Assembly (NCBI GenBank): GCA_964517265.1
Contig: CAZFBS010000002.1
Span: 1 to 64,000 of the forward strand
Direction: 5' to 3'
Length of the DNA stretch: 64,000 nucleotides
DNA from: REEP01 sp964517265
GTDB lineage: Bacteria > Pseudomonadota > Alphaproteobacteria > Rhodospirillales > Defluviicoccaceae
This document shows positions 27,079 through 34,986 of this stretch, one piece after another. Within the stretch, counting starts at the first letter, position 1; each line of letters begins with the position of its first letter. A program made the translations under genes and the position numbers. Below the pieces are notes generated by a model. The model had not been told where the DNA came from, searched no databases, and saw only the letters and a list, made by a program, of their open reading frames with translations.

Positions 27079-28278
27079 CTAGACAACCAGGATGAACTTG
27101 CTTGGATCGTCGTGGATGTCCGAAGCTGCCACACCCAACAGCGTGATACTGTCGCCGTTGCCGAAATCGATGACGGCGCTGCCGTTCTCGCTGGTAGCCA
27201 AAGAGGCCACGTCCTGCGCAGAGGTGATTTCAAGACCGTTGATGTTCTTTGCGACTTGGAGAACGTCGATGCCTTTCTGAAAATCCAGGACAACGTCGTT
27301 GCCGCCACCGCCATGGAAGACGAAAGCATCAGCACCTTCGCCGCCGAGCAACAGGTCGTTGCCGGCCCCGCCGCTGAGGACATCCGAGCCGTCACCGCCA
27401 ATCAACAGATCGTTGCCATCACCGCCCTGAAGATGATCGTGACCACTCCCGCCGATCAGAAGATCGTCGCCTGACTCCCCAAAGAGGGTGTCGCGGCCGG
27501 CGCCGCCAAGGAGGGTATCGTTGCCATCACCGCCGTAGAGGTCATCGTGGCCGGTGCCACCGTCAAGAACATCGTTGCCGGCGTCCCCATGGAGATGATC
27601 GTGGCCGCTGCTGCCGAGCAGGTAGTCATTGCCCTCGCCGCCGTAGAGGTCATCGTGGCCGGACCCGCCATCAAGCATATCATTACCGGCTTCGCCGTAG
27701 AGATGGTCGTTGCCGGATCCACCACTGAGGGTGTCACTGCCCTCGCCGCCATAGAGGTCGTCATGGCCGGACCCGCCTTCGAGGACATTGTTGCCGGCGC
27801 CACCGATCAGTGTGTCGTTGCCGGCGCCGCCGCTCAAGCTGTCGTGTCCGTCGCCGCCGTAGAGGTGGTCGTTGCCCCCGCCACCCTCGAGCATGTCGTC
27901 GCCGGCGCCACCAATCAGCGTATCGTCGCCGTCGCCGCCGTCGAGACTGTCATTGCCGTCCTCGCCGAACAGGATGTCGTTGCCGATGCCCCCAACAACA
28001 GTGTCGTTCCCGTCGTTGCCGAACAACAAGTCGTCGCCGTCGCCGCCGTCGAGAGCATCGTCGCCGGCGCCACCGAAGACAATATCGTCGCCGTCCTCAC
28101 CGTAGAGGCTGTCATTGCCCTCCTCGCCGAAGAGAATGTCATTCCCGCCGCCTCCAAACACGAGATCGTCGCCGCTTCCGCCATAGGCGATATCATTTCC
28201 GGCGTCACCTGTAACAAAATCCGCGTACTGAGTCCCAACGATAAAATCGTTAAATGCACTGCCCGGTATTGTTGCCAA
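27079..28278 (-). CDS. RTX calcium-binding repeat protein, type I secreted
   Basis: Nearly the whole 399-residue protein is glycine- and aspartate-rich nonapeptides of the GGxGxDxLx type from about residue 20 to 330, which fold into a calcium-bound beta roll. The last 70 residues (GADAFVFHGGGGNDVVLDF, VLQVAKNINGLEI, ending KFILVV) match the C-terminal secretion domain of T1SS substrates. No enzymatic domain is present, suggesting a structural surface or matrix protein. The start is placed at TTG 28278, giving MATIPGSAFNDFIVG, because GGAGG lies five bases upstream; an ATG at 28290 overlaps that site and has none of its own. A PrtD/HlyD exporter pair lies downstream on the same strand. Confidence 0.88.
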   Translation of the reverse strand: MATIPGSAFNDFIVGTQYADFVTGDAGNDIAYGGSGDDLVFGGGGNDILFGEEGNDSLYGEDGDDIVFGGAGDDALDGGDGDDLLFGNDGNDTVVGGIGNDILFGEDGNDSLDGGDGDDTLIGGAGDDMLEGGGGNDHLYGGDGHDSLSGGAGNDTLIGGAGNNVLEGGSGHDDLYGGEGSDTLSGGSGNDHLYGEAGNDMLDGGSGHDDLYGGEGNDYLLGSSGHDHLHGDAGNDVLDGGTGHDDLYGGDGNDTLLGGAGRDTLFGESGDDLLIGGSGHDHLQGGDGNDLLIGGDGSDVLSGGAGNDLLLGGEGADAFVFHGGGGNDVVLDFQKGIDVLQVAKNINGLEITSAQDVASLATSENGSAVIDFGNGDSITLLGVAASDIHDDPSKFILVV

Positions 28279-28338
28279 AACAACCTCCATCAGGATGTCT
28301 ATAAGTCACTATCGAGGTCCTGATTCTTCAGAGGTGTT

Positions 28339-28367
28339 TTCATACATGTGATGTTCAGTACGGTCAA
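28339..28367 (-). promoter_or_regulatory. Candidate promoter of the RTX gene
   Basis: On the minus strand TTGACC (28367-28362) and TATGAA (28344-28339) are 17 bases apart. Initiation would fall near 28332, about 50 nt before the RTX start. The match to the housekeeping consensus is good and the setting is AT-rich. Confidence 0.5.
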
Positions 28368-28385
28368 ATCTTTATATAATATATA

Positions 28386-28404
28386 AAATACTTGGCAAGT
28401 ATTT
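28386..28404. promoter_or_regulatory. Perfect palindrome upstream of the RTX promoter
   Basis: AAATACTT-GGC-AAGTATTT forms two perfect 8-base arms around a 3-base centre, 19 bases upstream of the candidate -35 element. It could be an operator for a dimeric activator. A terminator function is less likely because GC content is low and no downstream T-run suits either strand. Confidence 0.4.
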
Positions 28405-28480
28405 ATAACTTGTTCTTAAATTGTCGCAAAATTGAAGGAATTTTCGAGCAAATGGAATTTCTGGAAAGCCGTCGACGTCC

Positions 28481-28539
28481 TACGGGATCGAGGTTTCGCC
28501 GGAGCTGATCAGCGGGGTCGCCGACGCGGTGCTCAAGGG
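28481..28539 (+). pseudogene. IS256-family transposase remnant
   Basis: Nineteen codons read YGIEVSPELISGVADAVLK, which closely matches the conserved segment near residue 100 of IS256-type transposases (LYGIEVSP-LIS-VTDAV). Nothing before or after continues the protein, so it is a short scar between the RTX and glycosyltransferase genes. Confidence 0.65.
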
Positions 28540-28619
28540 GCCCGATTGCCCTCAAGCCCCAAGACTCCAATACAATTTTCGAGCGTCTGTAGAGCGGCAT
28601 CGGCAGCGTGTGGAGGCTT

Positions 28620-29612
28620 TCATAAGAAGAATCTTGCTTCTTTGAGTAGTTTTTTCACATGGGCTACCTTCAAAGAAAGCTGCTCTTTCCGGCGAACCCC
28701 GAGCAGGAAACATCCGGCTCTGTGTGCCCACGACCTCGGCCTCCTTTGTCCTCCCAAACTGTCAAGGAAGGTTTCTGCTTCACGATAGACGTCGTCATCG
28801 GCCCAGAGGACAAAGGATCGCATCCACCGTTCCATCTCGCGGGAATAAGCATTCCTGAGGGTACGGTCCAAAAGACCTCGGGTTTTTGCTTCTTCTACGA
28901 CAAGGGATCTCGCCAATATCTGCGAATGCCAACGTTCTTTTGAATTGTTGAGAGTAATACGATGTTCGGAATCGTGTTGGAACGAGACGCCATAGCCCTT
29001 TCCAGACAGGGCCGCTTTCGCTCCGCGAATGAGACAGCGATGCACGATCTCAAAATCCTGGCACTTTATAAGTCTCTCATTCCAACCCCCTTGCCTGCGG
29101 AGGAAGTCCGTTCTCCACAGCGTTGAGCAGGGCGTGATCAGAGAATTGTCTAAAAAGAGAATAATAAGTTCGATATTATCGATTATATGTGGTTTTTCAT
29201 CGTTTCCGTTGTGTAATGATATCGTCTTCGTCGGCTGCCCTGACTCATATCTCTGGCGAGGGCCGAAGGCGACGTCGGCCTGAAATGCCGCGAGTGCTTC
29301 CAACAAGCCCTCCAAGAGCGGCCCCTCGACCCAGTCGTCGGCATCGAGGAACATCACGTATGGCGCCGTGGCCAGAGCCAGCCCCCGGTTGCGGGCGACC
29401 GGCGCGCCCTGATTGACCTCGTGGATCACCACCTGCGTCTTTGGAAACTCTTTGGCGATTTCGGCGGTGCGATCGAACAGACCGTCGACCACGACGATGA
29501 TCTGAGGCTCGATGCCCGGCTGGGCGAGAACCGATTGGATCGCGCGGGCGATAAAGGGCTCCGCATGATAGGCGGGAATGACGACGCTGACGTTGGCACC
29601 TGTGTTGGTCAT
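28620..29612 (-). CDS. Glycosyltransferase family 2
   Basis: The 330-residue protein is a GT2 enzyme: SVVIPAYHAEPFIARAIQSV at the N-terminus, IIVVVDGLFDRTAEIA, NQGAPVARNRGLALATAPYV and the metal-binding FLDADDWVE (DxD at about residue 92), then WRTDFLRRQGGWNE and CQDFEIVHRCL in the acceptor region. ATG 29612 matches the conserved N-terminus; an upstream extension from 29669 has no support. The central and C-terminal coding sequence (about 28900-29260) is clearly more AT-rich than the first third, hinting at a mosaic origin. It follows the ABC exporter gene by 14 bases, so the two are probably cotranscribed. Confidence 0.85.
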   Translation of the reverse strand: MTNTGANVSVVIPAYHAEPFIARAIQSVLAQPGIEPQIIVVVDGLFDRTAEIAKEFPKTQVVIHEVNQGAPVARNRGLALATAPYVMFLDADDWVEGPLLEGLLEALAAFQADVAFGPRQRYESGQPTKTISLHNGNDEKPHIIDNIELIILFLDNSLITPCSTLWRTDFLRRQGGWNERLIKCQDFEIVHRCLIRGAKAALSGKGYGVSFQHDSEHRITLNNSKERWHSQILARSLVVEEAKTRGLLDRTLRNAYSREMERWMRSFVLWADDDVYREAETFLDSLGGQRRPRSWAHRAGCFLLGVRRKEQLSLKVAHVKKLLKEARFFL

Positions 29613-29626
29613 AATGGTACCATCAT

Positions 29627-31426
29627 CTAAGGTAGAGCGGTCCGGTGAACGAGTTGCCGCGCACGGCAATCAACTACCCCGCCGTCCGCCAGCTCGACGA
29701 TCAGGTCGCAATCCTCAAGAGTGGAGGTGCGGTGGGCGATCATCAAGATGGTCTTGCGCCCGGTGAGGGTGTGCACCGCTTCCATCACCGACGCCTCGGT
29801 CTCGCTGTCGAGAGCCGAGGTGGCCTCGTCGAACACCAGCATCGGCGGGTTGTGATAGAGCGCGCGGGCAATGCCGATCCGCTGGCGCTGGCCGCCGGAG
29901 AGCCGGATCCCGCGCTCGCCGACCAGAGTCTGGTAACCCTTCGGCATCTCCTCACTAATAAAGGCATCGATGTTGGCGAGCATGGCCGCGCGCGCGACGC
30001 TCCCCATGTCGATCTCGGCGTCGGGCACGCCGAAGGCAATGTTCTTTGCCACCGTATCGTCCGCCAGATAGATTTGCTGCGGAACGTAGCCGATGTTCGC
30101 CTGCCAGGCGCGGCAATTCTCCTCGCTGAGCCGCACGCCGTCGATCCGGATCTCGCCGGCCTCCGGCTGGAGCAGGCCGAGGATGATGTCGATCAAGGTG
30201 GTCTTGCCGGCGCCGGTCTTGCCGATAAAGCCGACCGTGCTGTTGGCATCGATCGCGAGCATGACCTCGCGCAGCGACGGCCGCACGGCACCGGGATAGG
30301 TGAAGGTGACGCGATCGAGCACCAGATCGTGGTTGAAAGGCAGCCGGGAGGGGCAGGGGGACGGGCGCCGGCGCGGCGATCTCTGCTCCTTTTCTTGTTC
30401 CGACACCCCGCTCACACCGGCCATCTCCGCACAAAGGTTGTCCAGTGCCGCGGCACCGAACCGCAGCTGCGTCAACCCGTGAAACACCTGCTGCAGGTTC
30501 GGCATCAGCCGATAGCCGGCGAAGGCGTAGAGCCCGAGAGCGGGAATGACCGCCGGCAGATCGCCGCCGCGAAGCAGCATGTACACCGCAATCAGCAAGA
30601 TGCCGCCAAAGGCGACAGTCTCGAGCAGATAGCGCGGCATCTGCCCCATGATCGCGGCGCTGGCCCGGAGCTTGGCATTGCGGGCGGATGCCTGGCGAAA
30701 GGTGCGAATGAACGTGTCCTGGCGGCCCAGCAACTTTAAGTCCTTGATCCCGCCGAAGAGCTCGTTGACCGCCTTGAACCGCGCGGAATTGGAGGCCAGC
30801 CGTTTCTTCCCGATCACTTTCAGCCTTCGCTGCATGATCAGGAAGATGACAGTATAGGCACCACCGAGCACGAGGGTGACCAGCCCGGCAAGGACCGGAT
30901 CGACGACCACCAGCAAGGCGCCGATCGCGAGAACGATGAACGAGCGGGTGAGAACCTGCAGGCCGGGCATGATGACCATGTTCATCACGTCCCAGGCTTC
31001 GGTCAGAATGTTCTTGCCGAGATCGGCGGTGTTGCGGGTGAGCAGGGTGACATAGGGCTGGGCGCTGTAATGCTCGACCAGACGCAGGCCGAGGTTGTGG
31101 GCGAAGCCATGGGCAAAGCGGGCCTGCGCCCACGTCGTCGTCGCCATCCAGGCATTGCTGGCGAGCAGGACGAGGAACGCGCCAAGGCCGAGGACAACCA
31201 GAAAAGCCTGGGGACTGGATGCGCCGGACCACGCGAACGCCCAGGCAAACCGCGGATCGGTGGCGATCACCGCCGGATTGGCGGCCACGGTCAAAAACGG
31301 AAGCACGGCGCCGACACTCGCCAGCTCCAGCACCGCCGCGCCGAGGATGGCGACGAACAAGGCGCCGAGCTGCACCCGCTCCCGCCGCGAAAGGAGGGCG
31401 AATAATTTATTGATCGTATTAAACAT
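29627..31426 (-). CDS. ABC exporter, PglK/MsbA-like lipid-linked glycan flippase
   Basis: This 599-residue half-transporter has an N-terminal membrane domain of six segments (about residues 15-330) with a PglK-like start (INKLFALLSRRERVQLGAL), then a linker rich in charged residues and an ATPase domain with Walker A (FIGKTGAGKTTLIDIILG), the signature IRLSGGQRQRIGIARALY and Walker B (MLVFDEATSALD). Proteins of this group flip lipid-linked oligosaccharides or lipids across the inner membrane. The gene heads a two-gene unit with the GT2 gene, consistent with assembling and flipping a short glycan. The exact lipid is not indicated. Confidence 0.82.
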   Translation of the reverse strand: MFNTINKLFALLSRRERVQLGALFVAILGAAVLELASVGAVLPFLTVAANPAVIATDPRFAWAFAWSGASSPQAFLVVLGLGAFLVLLASNAWMATTTWAQARFAHGFAHNLGLRLVEHYSAQPYVTLLTRNTADLGKNILTEAWDVMNMVIMPGLQVLTRSFIVLAIGALLVVVDPVLAGLVTLVLGGAYTVIFLIMQRRLKVIGKKRLASNSARFKAVNELFGGIKDLKLLGRQDTFIRTFRQASARNAKLRASAAIMGQMPRYLLETVAFGGILLIAVYMLLRGGDLPAVIPALGLYAFAGYRLMPNLQQVFHGLTQLRFGAAALDNLCAEMAGVSGVSEQEKEQRSPRRRPSPCPSRLPFNHDLVLDRVTFTYPGAVRPSLREVMLAIDANSTVGFIGKTGAGKTTLIDIILGLLQPEAGEIRIDGVRLSEENCRAWQANIGYVPQQIYLADDTVAKNIAFGVPDAEIDMGSVARAAMLANIDAFISEEMPKGYQTLVGERGIRLSGGQRQRIGIARALYHNPPMLVFDEATSALDSETEASVMEAVHTLTGRKTILMIAHRTSTLEDCDLIVELADGGVVDCRARQLVHRTALP

Positions 31427-31818
31427 TGAAAATTTTCTTCTTGATCATTTCCCCGGCCCAGCTCCAGGTCAATTACGAAAGAGCCCGCAGATTCCAGGCG
31501 CTTGCCTTCAGCTCCCTGCCCGCACCCCCGTCTCTTTCTTAAATGCGCGAACCCGCTTCGCCAGTTTGCTGAAACCCATTCCAGGCATTTTTGAGCGCGC
31601 CTGGCCGACGGCAGCGCTACCCTCTTCGCTCGGCTTGCACGTATGGAAGCACACAACACAGCATCATTGACCGCCCCTATTCATGCTGCTCTGAAGAGAA
31701 CGTGGGCGAGAGGAGATCGGTTCCCGCCGTCGACACCGTTCCGCTATATTATCTTGTTCCACTACTAGACTGGGAGTAAGACGATAGCTAAGACCGTCTC
31801 CCCGGTTCAATCGGTAGT
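31427..31818. other. Intergenic region without recognisable genes
   Basis: Both strands were read; no frame shows a recognisable protein or RNA. The stretch holds the upstream region of the PglK-like exporter gene and the downstream end of the small basic-protein gene. An AT-rich patch at about 31740-31770 could hold promoter elements but no convincing pair was assigned. Confidence 0.35.
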
Positions 31819-32043
31819 TCAGTCGGCGTCAGGATCGATCCGACTCCCCCGATCGTCGCCACCCGCACAGTCGGCGTCATCCGCGGCACTGGAGACGCCA
31901 TTCGTTCCCTCGTCCGCGGGCGCCTCATCGCCGCCATGTTCGGCCGGCTTTTTCGTTTTGGCCTCCAGGCGCTTGGCCTTCTTGGTGGCTTTGGCCCGCT
32001 CCCGCTCGATTCTGTCAGCTCGGTAGTTGGGTTTTCTTCCCAT
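31819..32043 (-). CDS. Small basic conserved hypothetical protein
   Basis: The 74-residue protein starts MGRKPNYRADRIERERAKAT and continues with KKAKRLEAKTKKPAE before an acidic tail (EGTNGVSSAADDADCAGGDD). Short proteins beginning MGRKPNYRxxRxERxRAKAxKK are common in Alphaproteobacteria, and their role is unknown. The strongly basic helix followed by an acidic tail suggests nucleic-acid or ribosome association, but this is a guess. It follows the RhlE-like helicase gene by 25 bp on the same strand, so the two may share a transcript. ATG 32043 is preferred because similarity begins there. Confidence 0.6.
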   Translation of the reverse strand: MGRKPNYRADRIERERAKATKKAKRLEAKTKKPAEHGGDEAPADEGTNGVSSAADDADCAGGDDRGSRIDPDAD

Positions 32044-32068
32044 CCCTTCGTCGCTCTCCCTGCTCGTG

Positions 32069-33439
32069 TCAGTTACGCGCGCCGCCAGCGTCACGGGCGC
32101 CATGGTGAGGCCTCTTGGCAGCTGAGGGCCGGCCGCCGCCACCCGTTTTCGACCGGGGCGCCTTCAGAAACGACAGCCCCGAGAGGTCGCCGCGGCCGGA
32201 AGGCTGGGATCCGCCAGCACGCCGATGCTCCTGCCCGCTCCGCGGGCGTGCCGCGGGGCGGCTGGTTGCCTTTCCGGCGCCGGCGGGCGGAGCGGGAGGC
32301 GGCGTGACTCCGGCCACGCCTCGGCGATCTTCGAGGGGCAGTTTCTGGCGGATCAGCGCCTCGATGCTGCGCAAATAGGGCCGCTCCTCCGTGTCACAGA
32401 ACGAAATCGCGATTCCGCCCGCGCCGGCGCGCGCGGTGCGGCCGATCCGGTGAACATAGCTTTCCGGAATGTTCGGCAGGTCAAAATTGATGACGTGGCT
32501 GACCGCCTCGACGTCGATACCACGTGCGGCAATGTCGGTTGCGACCAGCACGCGGGTGCGGCCGGCGCGGAAACCGGCGAGGGCCTGCTCTCGCTGACCC
32601 TGCGATTTGTTGCCGTGAATGGCGGTCGCCTTGACGCCGGACTCGGCGAGATGGCGGGTGACGCGGTCGGCGCCGCGTTTTGTCCGGGTGAATACCAGCG
32701 CCCGATCGACCGCCTTGTCGATCATCAGTTCCGCAAGCAGCGCCGGCTTCTGCCGTGTCTCGACCAGCATCACCTGCTGTTCCACACGTTCCACCGTGGT
32801 GGTCTGCGCGACGACGGCGACCTCGACCGGGTCGACCAGGAGATCGGCGGCTAACTTGCGAATCTCGCGAGGCATCGTTGCGGAAAAGAACAAATTCTGC
32901 CGGACCGCCGGCAAGCCGGAAACGATGCGGCGGATCGGCTGGATGAAGCCTAGATCCAACATGTGATCGGCCTCGTCCAGAACAAAAACCTCGACGTTAC
33001 CCAGCTGGATATTGCCCTGGCCGATATGGTCGAGCAGCCTTCCGGGGGTGGCGACGAGAATGTCTACCCCCCTCGCCATCGCCTTGATCTGCGGGCCGGC
33101 ACTGACCCCGCCGAATACGATCGTCGAGTTCAATTTCATGCCGCGCCCGTAGACGCGAAAGCTGGCTTCGATCTGGCTGGCCAACTCGCGGGTCGGACTC
33201 AGCACCAGCGCGCGGCAGCCGCGGCGAGGCGCCGGGCGGGGATTTCCTGCCAGCCGCTGCAGGATCGGCAGCGCGAACGCCGCGGTCTTGCCGGTGCCGG
33301 TTTGGGCGATGCCAAGTAGATCGCGGCCTATCAAAACATCGGGAATGGCCTGCACCTGGATCGGGGTCGGGGTTTCGTAGCCTTCGGCGGCAAGCGTCTT
33401 GAGAATCGGCGCATTCACGCCAAGGTCATCAAAAGTCAT
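32069..33439 (-). CDS. rhlE: DEAD-box RNA helicase, RhlE type
   Basis: The 456-residue helicase has the full DEAD-box set: Q motif (TPIQVQAIPDVL), motif I (AQTGTGKTAAF), motif Ia (SPTRELASQIE), motif II DEAD (VFVLDEADHMLD), motif III SAT (FFSATMPRE), then VFTRTKRGADR, VATDIAARGID and the arginine-finger motif HRIGRTARAG. The C-terminal 80 residues are basic and low in complexity, as in RhlE proteins that unwind structured rRNA or mRNA. ATG 33439 is used. The start region contains two tandem copies of ACTTTTGATG, giving a second, out-of-frame ATG at 33429. Confidence 0.9.
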   Translation of the reverse strand: MTFDDLGVNAPILKTLAAEGYETPTPIQVQAIPDVLIGRDLLGIAQTGTGKTAAFALPILQRLAGNPRPAPRRGCRALVLSPTRELASQIEASFRVYGRGMKLNSTIVFGGVSAGPQIKAMARGVDILVATPGRLLDHIGQGNIQLGNVEVFVLDEADHMLDLGFIQPIRRIVSGLPAVRQNLFFSATMPREIRKLAADLLVDPVEVAVVAQTTTVERVEQQVMLVETRQKPALLAELMIDKAVDRALVFTRTKRGADRVTRHLAESGVKATAIHGNKSQGQREQALAGFRAGRTRVLVATDIAARGIDVEAVSHVINFDLPNIPESYVHRIGRTARAGAGGIAISFCDTEERPYLRSIEALIRQKLPLEDRRGVAGVTPPPAPPAGAGKATSRPAARPRSGQEHRRAGGSQPSGRGDLSGLSFLKAPRSKTGGGGRPSAAKRPHHGARDAGGARN

Positions 33440-33442
33440 CAA

Positions 33443-33792
33443 AAGTCGTTATCTTTCTTCAGCATCGCGCAGCGGCAGCATGGCTGAACGCTCAAATCCT
33501 AGAGCGCCGCTCGCGGGGTTGGTCGGTGACGCCCCGCGTGACCTGGGCGGTCTTGCATACAAATGAGAAAAAAACGCTACCGGGAGGGGCAATTGTTCGC
33601 AGTTGCGAGAACCGTTCACGCGACCGAAGCGCCAACGACCGTGACCGATCGTTACCGCGTATTTGGGCCGCCGGCTGGATGAAGTCAATAAAAAACCCTG
33701 AGCACCCGTCTTCCGGCCGCTGCTGCTGAGCAGAGGAGGTCGTTGCAAACCCTTGATCAGCCTATTGCCGTTCTAATGGCCCCGACCTGCGC
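33443..33792. other. Intergenic region upstream of rhlE
   Basis: This 350-bp stretch lies between rhlE and the end of the MetK-like gene, both on the minus strand. A 99-codon minus-strand frame here has no similarity or ribosome binding site and is not accepted. The region probably holds the rhlE promoter and leader. No clear terminator was recognised. Confidence 0.35.
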
Positions 33793-34986
33793 TCAGTCCG
33801 CTAGTTGTTCGCTTAGCCCGTCGGTTTCCCAAGGCAAGGAAAGGTCTGTACGGCCAACGTGTCCGTAAGCCGCCAAGTGCCGGTAGAATCCCGTCTTGCC
33901 CTGCGCCGGCAGTCGCCGCAGATCGAAGTGACGGATGATGCTGGCGGGACGGAAATCGAACGCGCGCATGATCCGCCGGGCGATCTCAGTGTCTGGAATG
34001 GTTCCCGTGGCAAAGGTCTCCACTTGCATGCTGACCGGGCGCGCCCGGCCGATCGTGTAGCTCAGCTGAATTTCGCATTCCTCGGCGAGACCCGCCACAA
34101 TCACGTTGCGGGCGGCATAGCGGGCCGCGTAAGCGCCAATCCGGTCAATCCGGGAGGGATCCTTGCCGCTGAGCGCCGAGTCGCTTTGCCGGGCGTACTC
34201 GCCGTAGGTGTCGACCCCACTTTTGCGCCCGGTGAGGCCAGCATGCATGCCCGGGCCACCGTCCCGGAACGGGCCACCCGGATTGACGAAGACTAGAGTG
34301 TTCGCATCGGGACGGATCGACTCCTCCGCGAACGCAGATGCGACCACACGGCCCATGATATCGTTGCCTAGGGTCGTCGCGTCGGGAACGAGACCGTTCT
34401 TCGTCGCCGAGATGACGGTGATGCTGTGAATCCGGAAAGGTCGGCGGTTGCGATATTCGACGGCGACCTGGCTCTTGCCGTCGGGCGCCAGATAAGGAAG
34501 ATCCCCGCTGTTGCGGGCATCGGCGAGGCCGCGCGCCAGCTTGTGAGCAAGCCAGATCGGCAACGGCATCAGCCCGGGCGTTTGAGTGCAGGCAAAGCCG
34601 AACACCGTGGCTTGATTGGCCGGAGCGATCTTCTCGATCTCCGCGTCATCCAGTTCAGCCTCGTCACGCTTGGATCGGTTGGCGCCGGCAATCTCATTGA
34701 GGCTGGTCATCACGCTGCAGAGGTTGGGATCGAAGCCGTGACTGCTGTCGTAGCCAGCGCCAGCAATGGTCTGGCGGGCAATGCCGGCGATATCCACCGC
34801 GGCATCAGCGGCAAACCGCGCCGCGATAAACAGAATGCCCGTCGCCACCGCGCACTCCGCGGCGATGATCGAGAACGGATCCTGCTGAAGAAAGCAGTCG
34901 ACCAGCGCATCGCTGATCTGATCGCACAGCTTGTCCGGATGCCCCTCCGTCACCGATTCGGAGGTGAAAATGAAATCGGATTTCAT
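33793..34986 (-). CDS. Divergent S-adenosylmethionine synthetase (MetK) homologue
   Basis: The 397-residue protein aligns with methionine adenosyltransferase throughout: FTSESVTEGHPDKLCDQISD at the start, PDGKSQVAVEY, HAGLTGRKSGVDTYG, LSGKDPSRIDRIGAYAARY and AAYGHVGR near the end. Several catalytic positions differ by eye alignment with E. coli MetK (numbering without Met1). D118 of the GDQG motif is N (ANQAT), D238 is H (GMHAGLTGRK), K269 is R (KDPSRID), and the flexible loop usually containing QSPDINQGV is replaced. H14, K165, R244, K245 and K265 equivalents remain. It overlaps the P-type ATPase gene by four bases. It may be a low-activity or repurposed paralogue; a canonical metK presumably lies elsewhere. 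Confidence 0.8.
   Translation of the reverse strand: MKSDFIFTSESVTEGHPDKLCDQISDALVDCFLQQDPFSIIAAECAVATGILFIAARFAADAAVDIAGIARQTIAGAGYDSSHGFDPNLCSVMTSLNEIAGANRSKRDEAELDDAEIEKIAPANQATVFGFACTQTPGLMPLPIWLAHKLARGLADARNSGDLPYLAPDGKSQVAVEYRNRRPFRIHSITVISATKNGLVPDATTLGNDIMGRVVASAFAEESIRPDANTLVFVNPGGPFRDGGPGMHAGLTGRKSGVDTYGEYARQSDSALSGKDPSRIDRIGAYAARYAARNVIVAGLAEECEIQLSYTIGRARPVSMQVETFATGTIPDTEIARRIMRAFDFRPASIIRHFDLRRLPAQGKTGFYRHLAAYGHVGRTDLSLPWETDGLSEQLAD

Noticed and set aside
27547..28323. Plus-strand frame with repeated Val/Ala-rich units, and the array of short DNA repeats as a possible CRISPR
   Set aside because: The repeats are the DNA image of the RTX nonapeptide codons on the minus strand. 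Spacers of constant length and identical repeats are absent, so it is not a CRISPR array.
29645..30739. Long plus-strand frame opposite the PglK-like exporter gene
   Set aside because: Antisense shadow; the exporter has complete ABC motifs on the minus strand.
33449..33748. Minus-strand 99-codon frame upstream of rhlE
   Set aside because: No similarity, no ribosome binding site and poor codon pattern; the region is better read as promoter and leader.
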